Source: Steinernema hermaphroditum
Taxonomy: Eukaryota > Nematoda > Chromadorea > Rhabditida > Steinernematidae
Direction: 5' to 3'
Assembly: GCA_030435675.1 (NCBI GenBank)
Contig: CM059622.1
Span: 5,394,001 to 5,458,000, forward strand
Length of the DNA stretch: 64,000 nt
Made by a program: the position numbers and the translations under genes. The notes beneath the pieces are model-generated. The model had not been told where the DNA came from, ran no database searches, and saw nothing but the letters and a program-made list of their open reading frames with translations. Positions 46,601-58,197 of this stretch are shown one piece after another (the stretch's first letter is position 1; every line of letters starts with the position of its first letter).

Positions 46601-49600
46601 TTGCTTTTTTTAATTAAATTTCTATGTCATTCCTCACACTACATTACTGATGTGTGCTCTTGCTGACTCTCTTTCGAACAACGGCAAATAACATCGTGCT
46701 TAACGTCTTTAATCGGTAACAATGTGACGAAGAACTTTCTGAAACAGCCATGTATGTAAATACATAGTTCTATTAGCTTCTATTAGCATTAGCATTAACA
46801 TTATCTTTTACTTAATAGTCCCTAAAAGCAACTCTAGCTGCGGCTAAGTACAAACCCCTGGGTGCGTCGGCCTAATTTTCTAATTGCGTTTTCAAGCATC
46901 GAAGGCGGCCACTTCAAGTGATATTCACGTTGTGTGCGTAGTTTTGATCGCGCTAAATAATAGGATGTTGATCATTATCCCATAAAAATTTTTGGCGGAA
47001 AAAAATCGCATTGTCGTGTTGCAGAACTTTCTGAACACCCAGTACTCTTTCCCGACGTTCCTTACTACTTATAGAATGCCGATATTGAAAGAACCGATCC
47101 GCTCACTGGTTGCTATTTTCATTAATTTCTTTTCGGTGTGCGTGTAACAAAGAAGAATTATTGCCTCAGAGATCTGATGGTTGTACTCAAAGCTTATTGT
47201 TATGTGTTTTCAAGAAACTTGGCTATCGGTTTTCCCACACTGCTGGCAATATAGACCAGAAAGCCCGAAGCTATTGCTTCTTAACAGTTGTTTTAACGAT
47301 ACTTCAAATTTGTGGTATCAAATGCGGTTTTGATTTCTTTTCACGGAACACGAATACAATTACAATACAGTAATAAATAACGAAATCACAGCCCATTAAG
47401 ATAGCATTACCTGATTTTTCCGGTTCCCGGCTTCACACTGACTTTGACTAAAAACGCAATACAGCAATACAGAAGGAGCATGAAAAATAGTGGCAGCAAC
47501 AACATCAAAAAATTCAGTCGGCGAAAAATTTCGAAATTTTTCAAAGCCAAATGAAAAAACTGTCGAATTGCAGCGGACCATATCGATAGTCCCCTCCTAT
47601 GAAAACCACGATTCATCCAACATAAATTTAACAATATAACAATTGTCGCGCAGTAACTAGGGAGAACTAGTAACGCGTGACCTTCCTCGGTTTTCGATGA
47701 TCCGATTCGGCATACTTAGCGACAGCTTCAGGATCTTGTCTGAGTTGGCTTTTTGGATTTGGATTTCTGAGCTCTTGAACGTTGGAATATTATTTTCCAT
47801 GGGCATAGACTGCGTTAACAGTGATTCCCCATAAACTTTCGATAGGATTCATATCAAGTGCATCTTGAAGTGCACAAGGCGAGCACAAGTTTTTTTCGAG
47901 GACGCCGAAACCACTGATCATGACGGATCAACCACGAGACTTTCGAAAAATCTTGACTTCCCTCCAGTATGAAAATCCGTCCGGATCGTCCAAATTATGT
48001 AAACTTCTTTTCGTCCGTGACTTAAAAGTACTTGCGTTTTTTAGTCAAAATATCGGGTGAGGCTATCTTTATGGACCGGGCTGTATTGCGCCACTGTTAC
48101 AGTAGTTCATAATCCTCTCGTTTCGCAAAGTAATTTCTTTCTGTAAATAATTATAATTTTTTATTTATTAAAAGTGCAAAGGCCATCAAGCAGTGCGCAA
48201 TCGATTGAGACGCCCTTCTATTTCGATAACTAATACAAATGAACAAACAAGTTCGCTGGTCTACAAGGGTTCTATCACAGGAACGATGAGTTCACTACGT
48301 TCTTCTAGGTTTACTAGCCTGCCCACCTATTTTCAGCTCGATTTTGAATCACTATGAAAGCTGTATTTCCCTTTCAATGCTCTCATCCGTAATAGCAAAG
48401 CCACAGCATCATGACAATAAATTTAGTCAGTTACTAAGTTCCACCGTTTACTTGCGGATACAGTAATGAAATTAGAAACAACTGAAGGCAATAGGTGAAC
48501 AACAATTTGAAACTGTTTTCAGCCTCGCTAGTGCTATCTTAAGGTCCGTCGTTGTTCGAGGGAAATAAACAATTAACGTAATGGGTACAATCCGATTTAT
48601 AGGCGACATGAATGCATGTAGCTCCCCACGCCAGCTATTCGCTGTTTTTTATTAAATTACATAGTCTTTTATAACTCGAAATTTTAATTTTTTTTCATTC
48701 TTTCCGGCTTCTGTTTTCGATATCGAACGCTCTACTATATAGATGTGTTCAAAGACTGGCTACTTTTTTGGGAATCATAAGTTGTGCTCTTTATTGATCA
48801 ATGCAGAAACAAATCCTGTAGAAGATCGAAAGATTACAGCTGACGGTACCGACAGTGGCTGCCAGCTATTCTGCCTAATGCCCCATTCCAAGATCCAATT
48901 GACCAGAAGATCTGTTGGGTTGTTGCATTGAAAAAGGCGTCATTGTGTCAGATCCAAATAGATTGATGTGCTGTTGAGGTCAGTTAATTCTAACCACACA
49001 CATGAATAATAGGTTTTCGTTTGGATTCCTTCCGAATTTGGGGACTATTTTGTTTTGACCACCCTTGATCTGGCATCGGGAATTGCCCATAATATACTCA
49101 CATTCTTATGTCAAATATAATTTTTTTTTACTCATTCATATCACATAACGGTCACACTGCTAGCTGGACAATGCGAAATGCGACGTCATATACGGACTGC
49201 CTATGGTATCATTTGTGTGATGGACGGTGACAGCTTTCAACCACGTACATCGTTGAATCTTACGTGCCTCATTGTGTGTTTTCCACCATATCTCTGGGGA
49301 CGCAAGGCTTTGCGTTTCTTAATAGTTTTTGTGCCGTGTTTAGCGTATTTTTTAGCTTTGCAGTTTTTTGGACAACTTCAGATATTTGCATCATCAGAGC
49401 ACCAATCTTGCCGCCCGCAGGGCTATGGTGTCTTGCCGCCCGCAGGGCTACAGTTTTTTTGGCCCCAAATTCAGCCCTTTGCATGAGCACCTAATTGGCT
49501 TTTAGTACCTGGAGGGCGCGAATTTGCGCGCAGCCGGGTTTATCTTCCATAATATTCGAAGAGGTATCTGACGCCCTGGGAGTATAGTAATCTTGGACTT

Positions 49601-50334
49601 GCCATCCGAAAGGTGTAAATGATAAGTGAAATATGCGTGATTATAAGCAGGGATTCGCTAAAATCAGGAGCCATTTTCAGTGTAACAACCCAATAATTAC
49701 GCGGGTCGGTGTTGGGGATAATTTCGGGTCGGCTTTATGAAGTCCGTGTTTACCTGAATTCAAAACGCCGTCACTTTCAATCACAGCCTGTGAGAACAAC
49801 AGCACATGCTACAAACTCAACACTGCGACAGACGACGATACCTGGAAAACGTCTTTCAAATTGACGTGTTTGTGACATTTCAAAACAAAAGTTTATGGAA
49901 AGCATCATTTTTGTTTGGTACTGCTGGGACGCAAAACAGTCTGTTTCAAAAAGTCACCTATTGTTCCTGACGTCTGCTAAGCATACGCCGTGAGAACCTA
50001 TGAAGTATGAATGCTTCGGGTAACACAGATTGCCTAATCATATTATTTTCGTTCCTAATCACATTTGTCCGCGTTCTAACGGACCTTTGTAAACAGTCCA
50101 ATTCCAAATGTTACTTCCTCGATGACTAGCCATTTGGTTGTTCTCACATAATAACCTTCTACGATTGGCATGTTTACATTGAAGAATTGTATAATCGACT
50201 CCAAAATGTTTTCATAACCTATCGCCAACGGCCTACTTTTTATCCATAGCAGAACGTTTCCGTAAGAAGTCGCGCTTCATTTCGTTATTTACTGATCGAA
50301 GTTGGAATCAAATGTGACATCTACAGGACACGCC
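46601..50334. other. Spacer between receptors C and D
   Basis: About 3.7 kb of AT-rich DNA without a supported gene. It holds the GC-rich dispersed repeat at 49400-49490. Open frames here are short and lack receptor motifs. Confidence 0.45.
49400..49490. repeat. Dispersed repeat, copy 2, internally duplicated
   Basis: CTTGCCGCCCGCAGGGCTA occurs at 49407-49425 and again at 49432-49450, followed at 49461-49488 by the GGCCCCAAATTCAGCCCTTT block that precedes it in the 40.57-kb copy. The order suggests a head-to-tail repeated unit. Confidence 0.8.
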
Positions 50335-51382
50335 ATGAACACAGAAGTCGCCCTCCTGACACTCAGTCTCCTCTACGGGATCCCGTCGTTCCTCCTCTAC
50401 GTCGTCATCCTCTTCCAGTTCGTCCGACCCAAGTACCGTAACCGCTTCAGCAACCCCTTCTTCCGCCTCTGCTTCCTGATGGGAGTCGTGGTCGGTTCCG
50501 ACCTCCACACGACCTCTAATGTTCGGATCTTTAGGACTGTGTCGGCTACCTCATCTTCTACATCTTCTTCACCCTGCCCATCTACTCGATGTTCTCCTCC
50601 TTCTACGGCTCGGCGCTCTTCTTCCCGAGCCCCTTCACCACTGCCGTCTACTTCTCCGCCCACCTCAACAGCAACATCCAAATCTTCGGCAACTGCTTCC
50701 TCACCCTCAACCGCTTCACGGCCATCGTCCTTCCCCTCAAACACGACAAGATCTGGGACAAGTGCTTCCTCGCCACCATCGTCGTCTCTCTCTTGGCCGC
50801 CATCGCCCCCATCTGGCAACTCTCCTCCACTGCCGCCTGGTACACCCCCCTCCACGAGGAGTTCCCCGAGCGGGGCTTCGCCATGACCCTCGACAACTAC
50901 AAGTACCCGGACTTCAGCCTCAGCTTCCACATGTTCCTCAGCAACATCGTCGCCTGCACCCTCTGTCTCTTCATGAACGTCGTCTCCGCCGTCGTCCTCA
51001 TCTACCGTACCTCCCAGCCTGTGGGCGCTGCTTTCGTGGACCGCAAGGCCGAACTTGGCCTCTTCATTATCACCTGTGCCATCTTCCTCGTCCAGAGCAC
51101 ACACAGTGTCCTTCAGGTGATTCATTTTCCGATTTCGTTTCGTTCATCCTCCCGATACAGTTCCTCTTCTACATCGCCATGAGAGCAAACGACTTCGATC
51201 AAGTTCTCAGACTCTACGTTTTCGCTCCGTGGATCAACGACTTCAAGTATCTTTCACCTCCTTGGGTCCTCGTCCTTATTTCGACTTCCGTCCGGCAAAG
51301 CGCATTCCAGACGTTTCCAAAGGTTCTCTATTCCAAGAAATCATTGAGCGCCGTTCAGCCCTTCAATCCGAAAAGACCTTGA
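50335..51382 (+). CDS. SRV-type 7TM chemoreceptor, copy D
   Basis: Exons 50335-50490, 50535-51116 and 51161-51382; 319 aa. Near-twin of copy C for exons 1-2 and intron 1; its exon 3 (FLFYIAMRANDFDQVLRLYVF) is different. TM1 LLYGIPSFLLYVVILFQFVRP; TM3 NRFTAIVLPLKHDKIW; TM7 PWINDFKYLSPPWVLVLIS. AATAAA at 51399-51404. Strongly C/G-ending codons in exons 1-2. Confidence 0.88.
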
Positions 51383-51589
51383 TGCGTCGCTAATTTCCAA
51401 TAAATGAACAGTGCTGAACAGTAGGGCAAATCGATGAGGTAAAATATGTTGCAAAATCAGAACAGTGGTAACTGTAAAGCACAAAGAAGAACAACATCTC
51501 ATAGCTTTTCTTATTTATTCGGTGCGGGGCACGATGTTCAAGAGGAAAGTGCCATCGCTGCGAACAGGAGGATTCTTCCGCGAGTTGAA

Positions 51590-51963
51590 CAGCTTTCTAC
51601 ACTTCCCAACCTTCCTTTAGACGCTACACATGTTTCTTATGAACTTCATTGCATGTGCTCTTTGCCTTGTTCTGAATATCACATCTGCCGTAGTTCGCCG
51701 TGAAACATTCTCGAAAAGACAGTGCCGCAGTGAAAAGCCTCAAAACTGAACTCATAGTCAGAGCATCAACGGAATTTCATCAAGTCGGTTCACTCTGCAG
51801 GGATCTGCACTTCCTAACATTCCCTTAGGCCCTCATCTACGTCGCTCTACAAACAAAGGATTGGGTACATGTCTCTCACTACTACGTTTACCTTCCATGG
51901 ATCAACGATCTCAAGTACCTATCGCCCCCGTGGATGCTCTTGTTCATCTCGACGCCACTATAA
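51590..51963 (+). pseudogene. SRV receptor pseudogene, copy E
   Basis: Only the 3' half is recognisable. A TM5-like piece (MFLMNFIACALCLVLNITSA, 51630-51689) is followed by frame breaks and a deleted TM6. The end of exon 2 (EFHQ), a 44-bp intron (51785-51828) and exon 3 (51829-51963; ALIYVALQTKDWVHV .. PWINDLKYLSPPWMLLFIS) survive. Exon 3 then stops early. Exon 1 and TM2-TM4 were not found. Confidence 0.75.
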
Positions 51964-52109
51964 TAACTGCAGACGTTGAAATTCAAAGATTAAAGGCACA
52001 AAAAAAGTGTACTCATTATGGGACTCTACTGCGGATGCGCTAAATGTCCAATGGAATTATTGATCAAGATGCACATTTCGTGCCAGGACGTCTCGACCAT
52101 ATAGAAAAC

Positions 52110-52360
52110 GTAACAAAGCCGCTGCAACTCCGAAGTCTGCGCGGCCAGTTGAACCGAAAATGGAATTCCACTCCGTTTGCTGTCCTCCACCGCCGCTTCT
52201 CGACTGGATTTCGCGATCACGGACACAGATGGGATCGTTGCATTCTATTCGTATTCGCCTGCTCCACCGATACCAGAAGAAAATCAGTGACAATGGTGTG
52301 ACTTTATTCTTCTTTGTGCATATACGGCGTAAGGCCGTTGATTCGGAAGATAAATCGTGT
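52110..52360. repeat. Diverged repeat shared with 61630-61870
   Basis: Blocks AACTCCGAAGTCTGCGCGGCC, AATGGAATTCCACTCCGTTTGCTG, GGATTTCGCG and TTATTCTTCTTTGTG align in order with the region after copy H. Both copies follow SRV genes on the same strand, so they may be duplicated 3' flanking DNA. Confidence 0.45.
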
Positions 52361-52818
52361 AAAAAAATGTGTAGCTGTTGAAATTTTGAACGTAAGCACG
52401 CAGGATGTCAAATCGCAACTATTGGCAATGTCTGGGAATGGGAAGGAAACTTACAATTTTGTGATGATCGAAAGAAAGTTGGACAAGAAAGCGAAGGAAG
52501 AAAGTTTTATGTTACGTCATGTGCTACCATAGCTCTGTAGTAAGACGGCGGCATTATAGCATAATGACTGCCTTCCTAATGATTCGTCTGTTTACGTAAG
52601 TAAATTGCCATAAATTGTGCGTGCGCTATTGTGCACTCCCGTACGATTCCACTAATAATCCGTTCTCTGATGCTCGTTGTCGCGGTTCACTGTAAGACAA
52701 ACATCAGTTCACGGGAATATTACTCTTTCTTTCATTCTTTCCGGATTTCGAACAAATCTTTCAAATACTTCCAGTTCAAATTCCTGGGTACTTGTAGCTA
52801 CGCTCTCAACTTCCAACT

Positions 52819-53859
52819 ATGAACACCGAACTTGTGTGGCTGACTGTGAGCCTCCTGTATGGAATTCCGTCCTTCGTGCTTTATGTGGTCATCCTATTCC
52901 AACTAGTCCGTCCCAAATACCGAAAGCAGTTCAACAAACCGTTCTTCCGCCTCTGCTTTCTCATTGGAGTTGTGGTAGGCACACAGACATCGATTCCTAT
53001 ACTTACGCTCCTTTAGGACTGCCTAGCGTATCTCATGTCCTACATCTTCTACACTCTCCCCACCTATCCCCTCTTCTCCTCCTTCTACGGATCGTCAATC
53101 TTCGCACCTAGTCCCTTCACCACCTTCATTCAGTTCTTCAGCTACTACTTGATCTATCTTCAACTCTTCGGCAACTTCTTCCTCACCTTAAACCGTTTCA
53201 CTGCCATCGTCTTCCCTCTCAAACACGCCAGAATCTGGAGGCTGTGCGTACCCTTTAGCATCGTCTTCACTGTCGCCGTCTCTTGCGCCCCTTGCTGGCA
53301 GCTGGCTTCAACATCGGCGTTCTACAACACCATCTTCGCTGGCCATCCTGAATCAGGCTATATAATGAGCTACGACCACAACAAGTACCCTTATCACAGC
53401 AATAGCTTCAACCAGTTCTTTGCCAGCTTCGTCACTTGCTGCTCTTGTCTCCTCTTGAACATCGTCTCCTGCATATTTCTCTTCCTCCACACCTCAAAAC
53501 ATCCATCAACGGCGTCGAATAATCGCCGCGTCGAGATGAATTTTTTCCTTATAGCGCTGATCATTTTCTCGATTCAGAGTGTATTTGGCATTCACTCGGT
53601 GAGTCTTCGATGGCAGCTCGCAAACATCCATTCAGTATTCCAGATGCTCATCTACATCTCCGTCTACACCATCAAGAACGAAACGATGTCGTCGGTGCTG
53701 TATGTCCTCGTCCCTTGGCTCAGCGATCTCCGCTACCTCTCTCCTCCTTGGGTACTCGTCATCGTTTCCACTTCAGTTCGCAAGACGATTGTGAAGACTC
53801 TCCCGCAGCGTTTAAACAAAGTCAGCGGAACCAAAGTCGAACCATTTGCCACAAAATAA
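52819..53859 (+). CDS. SRV-type 7TM chemoreceptor, copy F
   Basis: Exons 52819-52974, 53017-53598 and 53644-53859; 317 aa. TM1 LLYGIPSFVLYVVILFQLVRP, TM3 NRFTAIVFPLKHARIW, TM7 PWLSDLRYLSPPWVLVIVS. Intron 2 is 45 bp, a multiple of three without a stop, so an unspliced message would stay in frame and add 15 residues between TM6 and TM7. The dispersed repeat also seen at 5325 lies 150-235 bp upstream. Confidence 0.88.
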
Positions 53860-55284
53860 TTATTCATCGCCGAATACATTTAAATGACTTACCGTGACCC
53901 AGAAATATCGAACATTATCGATGAATCTGTGTTTATCTGCCAATCCCGATTGTTTGTTGACTGCTTCTATGCATTTTCTGAGATCGAAAATAGATATACT
54001 GTGTACAACCTGACGATGTTAATGAAAACATTAATTTTACGCCAAGCGTAGTGGCTGTTTTTCACATGAGAAACGAATGTGTCCTCGGTGAGAAAGGATA
54101 ATATTCCTTTTTAGTATGCATCAGTCGAATCGGCGGGGAGCACCTTTAAATGTTCCCTTGTGAGTGGTGTTCAACTGCTCTGTCAGTGTCTAATGTCGGT
54201 TGTGTTCGCGGCGCAGAATATCGGCACTATTAAGATGGGGCTCTAGTTCACGATCGATTTTTCGTCCACAAGCACTGTCGATGATGGCCAACGTATGGAA
54301 TCCGGACTCCGGGTTATACTAATGCCTTTAACCATCTTGCACAACAACACGTGCTTGGAATATCCAGGTGGGAAGTTGTCGGCAACCAAGACACAATACT
54401 TTTCAAGAAGGACTAAAAACAGAAAGATGACAGCTCATAGTTCAAGTGAGAGGCGGCAACAACACACCCGCCAATTTTTCTCACAGAATAAACATTCGAT
54501 AAATAAACGGTGTTTACGCGATTTTCAATGACTCAACCCAAAATTGTTCTGTATCTGGATTAGCCAACGGAGTGGAGAGTCATCTTCGGTTCGGCTGGCG
54601 GCGCGGGCTTCGGAGTTACAGCACTTCTCTGGCGGCGCGGGTAGAGTCGGGCGGTCGTGACGGGGCTAATCCAGATACAGAACAATTTTGGTAGAATATT
54701 ATCTGGATTAGCACCTATGAGTTCTATCAATGACTTCAGTTTGAAACGTTGATGCATGAGTTGTCGCAAGAGTGGGTTTATTTATTATGGTAACTATCCT
54801 TCTGGTCGTTTTCTATGACAAGCTATGGAATTACTCATCCAACTGTTTGCTACCAGATGATTTTTCCTCACTTGTGTACTGGTCAAATACAAAAACAAAC
54901 TGGTTAAATACAAAAACTGGTGCAGTAAGACCTGATTCGTCAGTTTTAGAAGCTAATCGGAAAGAGTGAAATTTAGCATTCCTCGTCTTCCCTGTCCTCA
55001 TCTATAACTTACACAAATCGTGTTGCTATCAGTTCAGTAGCATTTTCACATGCTGAAAATTCAATGTGATTAGGGGAGAGTTGCCAACGTGTTCGCTTAG
55101 GTTCATAAGATATCAAAACATATAGCCGTTTCTTTGTTTTTTCCCACAATTCTTTCAAAACACTACAATGATTCGGGCATGAAAGGTTGTTATTGAACGT
55201 GGACATATTGTTCATTTACATGTTCTGTCTCGGTCCCACAACACAGAAAACCCCGTAATAGCTTTAGTTCTCAAAGATTCCGTC
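53860..55284. other. Spacer between receptors F and G
   Basis: No gene seen; contains the MITE-like element at 54538-54691. Confidence 0.45.
54538..54691. mobile_element. 154-bp MITE-like element with perfect 28-bp terminal inverted repeats
   Basis: Left end (54538-54565) starts CCAAAATTGTTCTGTATCTG; the right end (54664-54691) is its exact reverse complement. The interior is GC-rich and has two copies of CTGGCGGCGCGGG (starting at 54595 and 54630). The string ATCTGGATTAG also recurs 20 bp beyond the right end. No target-site duplication is obvious. Confidence 0.7.
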
Positions 55285-56307
55285 ATGGAAGTTGAGCTCA
55301 TAAAGCTGACCATTAGTCTTCTCTACGGAATCCCCTCCTTCGTCCTCTACATCGTTATACTGATCCAGATCGTCCGACCCAAGTACCGTAAGACGTTCAG
55401 CAACGCGTTCTTTCGTCTCTTTTCTGCCATCGGCTTTGTGGTAAGTTCCTCCATTAATGACAAAAGGGCATATATTCTTAGGATTGTCTTGGCTATCTCA
55501 CCTACTACACCTTCTTCACGCTTCCCATGTACTCAATCACCTCACCCATCTTCGGATCTTCTCTCTTCGCGCCTAGTGCCTTCACCACTGGAATATACTT
55601 CTCCCTGTTCATGTCCGGGTACCTTCAGATCTTCGGGAACTGCTTTCTCACCGTGAACCGTTTCACCGCCATAGTCTTTCCACTGAGACATGACAAAATC
55701 TGGAGAGCTCTGCTTCCCATAAGCGTTGTCACCACTATAATCATTTCTATCGCCCCATGCTGGCAGGTATCCACGGCAACAGCTTTGTACGTTCCTCTTC
55801 AGAGTGATTCGCCTCAAGGAGGTTATGGTATAATGTTGGAAATTCCTAATCCAGACATCCCTTTCATCTTGTTTATCAGCATCTTCGTCACTTGTGCTCT
55901 TTGTCTCTTCCTAAATGCTATCTCGGCGACTGTCCTCGTTTTCCGCAAAAACGTTGGATCAAATCGCAAAGTAGAACGAAATTTCTTCCTCGCCGCCCTC
56001 ATCATCTTCATGGTCCAGAGCCTTCACGGCATCCACGAGGCAAGCTTGAGATTGCAACGTTGTTTTTCAATGCATTTGGACTCCTCTCTAGGTCCTTTTC
56101 TTCATCGGAACATCCACTGAAAACAGTTTGATGGTGGCGATCATGAACAGCACAGTCCCGTGGCTCATGGACCTCAAGTTCCTCTCCCCTCCATGGATCC
56201 TTCTTTTCTTTTCGGCATCGATTCGCGAGACCGTAATCAAAGCGCTCCCGAAGCGATTCTCTTCTAATTTATCTGCGCCTGTCGTGAGTCTCGCAACGCG
56301 TTCGTAA
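55285..56307 (+). CDS. SRV-type 7TM chemoreceptor, copy G
   Basis: Exons 55285-55440, 55482-56039 and 56092-56307; 309 aa. The more divergent member: exon 2 is 558 rather than 582 bp (loss in the TM4-TM5 loop). Intron 2 (56040-56091) has a GC donor (GAG|GCAAGC). TM3 reads NRFTAIVFPLRHDKIW. Its first exon and 5' flank are closest to the partial copy I at the right edge. Confidence 0.86.
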
Positions 56308-58197
56308 AGATTGCATTGTTCGTTAACTTCTTCTAATGACGATTTGCCCCTTTTCTTCCCGATTCATTGACATTGCGTTATGTAGGACTCATAAACGCTC
56401 AATGAAGACAAGTATTACACCACATTCAAGCTCTTCAAATCACAAACTACATGGGAATTATCCCACATCTCTCGGTTTCTATCTTCGATATTTGTCTCGG
56501 AAAAGTACTCTGGACCACAACAGCGCCAACTAAAAGGTTTTAGTGACGTCACTGAAAACAAACAGAAAGATAGACGGGTCTTGATGCAACACCAATGCAT
56601 GATGTTCATGGAAACGTCGGGATTTGCTATCGTCCCCAAATGGCGTCCCCAAATCGCCAAATTCTGCGATCAATGCGTCCTTCACTTCAGTAAACAGCTT
56701 TTACAGTATGCATACTGTAAAACTGGCGATATGCCACGGGAAAGATCATTTCTAGACCTTTTTGGGTAGTTGTGGTTACAGGTCTTACGAGGCGCCGGAT
56801 ATTCTGGCGCGAGTTGGCGTTCGCGATCGCCTCTGCTTCATTGGGGTCCAGCCAAACTTTTCCGCACTTCAACACGGCGGCCGTCAAACGCTTTTATACT
56901 CGAAGATTGTTGCTGGAAGAAGAGGTTCAATCGACCAAGAAGGAAAGATCTTCGTGAGAACCGACACCAATTCACCATCAAAAAAAACGTAGCCCTTATC
57001 CTGGAGCAAGCAGAATCTTCTTGACGGAATTCGCTGGACGCGACAGAGGCAGAGGACGCGACACCGAACTCGGCTGGTTCGCCTTCAGCCCAATTACTGT
57101 TCATGTTTTCGTTCCAGGACTAAGAAAGCTGGAAAGTTCTGCGTGTGTTCGACAAACTCACCTCGTGCGCTAACTGCAAGGATTCGATGAAGCTCATTTT
57201 TCGGATGCAAAGCATATACTTCCTGTATCTTTTCCAATAGTTCGATTTTGTTTATGTTTTGTTTATGTTGTTTATGTTTACAGGAAGTATATGCTTTGTT
57301 TGTGCTGTGTCTCAATTTGTACAGACAGTCTCTTTCTATCTCTTTGTTCGTTCCTAATTTCGTCTTGCGTGTTTGTCAGACATTTGCAGCGCGGTGTCTA
57401 GGCAAAACATCGAGCAATACAGTCTCTGGACAGCATTCGTCCGACGTTTCGTGACTTTCAGACATAAACAGCGCCTCGCATCTAGACATAGAAGTAAGCT
57501 CAGAGCGTGTATAAACAGATTGAATGGAAAAGTGATTATGCAGTTGTTCTTGTCCATGGTGTTCGCAAGGTTCTAGGAGAATTGTGCGCGTCAACGGATG
57601 ACTGAGATCATTATAGGTGTATTTAGATGTTGCGTTGTGAAGAATAACGAATCCGTTGTCAGTGATAGTGATGGTGCCAGAAAGCAGTATGTACAGTTGC
57701 GTGTAGAGTCCCACTCTCCGCCTGACTTGTTCGAAGTCCGCGTTACTCCTGATTTCTCTGTGGTCACCCTGTTCGGCATGTTATAGTCGACGCGGAAAAA
57801 CTTATGCGAAAATCGGGAATGGTCTCGCAACGAAAATTTTGGGCGCGAAAAGTGCCTCACGGCCGATTTACAATGGGATTTCGGTGTTCTGGCAGAGAAT
57901 CGTTGCAGAACCTTCGGCTCTTGTCCCTGTTTCTTCTGTACTCCCACGCGCTGTACACTGCCAGCGAACCAGGAAGCTCCAGAGCTTCGTACTTGGTGAA
58001 CAACTTCGCCTTCATTTTTCTCGATTCTTCTGTATTTCGTCGTTTTTTCACATTGTTATATAAAAGCCGTGTTTCCACTCGAAATTCCACGATTTTCTGT
58101 GAATAGTTTACCCCCGTTTGATGAATTGGCGCTACTTTAGGATCGTGGTCTGTGTGAAAGCTCTCGTGAAACCAATATTTACAGATACTCTCGCCCC
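56308..58197. other. Spacer between receptor G and the lipin gene
   Basis: No supported gene. Holds the 20-bp inverted repeat at 57208-57298. Confidence 0.45.
57208..57298. repeat. Perfect 20-bp inverted repeat with 51-nt T-rich loop
   Basis: CAAAGCATATACTTCCTGTA (57208-57227) and its exact reverse complement (57279-57298). The loop consists largely of TGTTTATG repeats. It could fold into a long hairpin or be a short foldback element. Confidence 0.85.

Noticed and set aside
50397..51125. 242-residue minus-strand acidic open frame (and a twin near 45818-46312)
   Set aside because: Antisense shadows of the C/G-ending codons in receptors C and D.
53035..53859. Receptor F as a single 274-residue exon without intron 2
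   Set aside because: The shorter reading adds 15 residues that no paralogue has; splicing restores the alignment. Kept only as a possible isoform.
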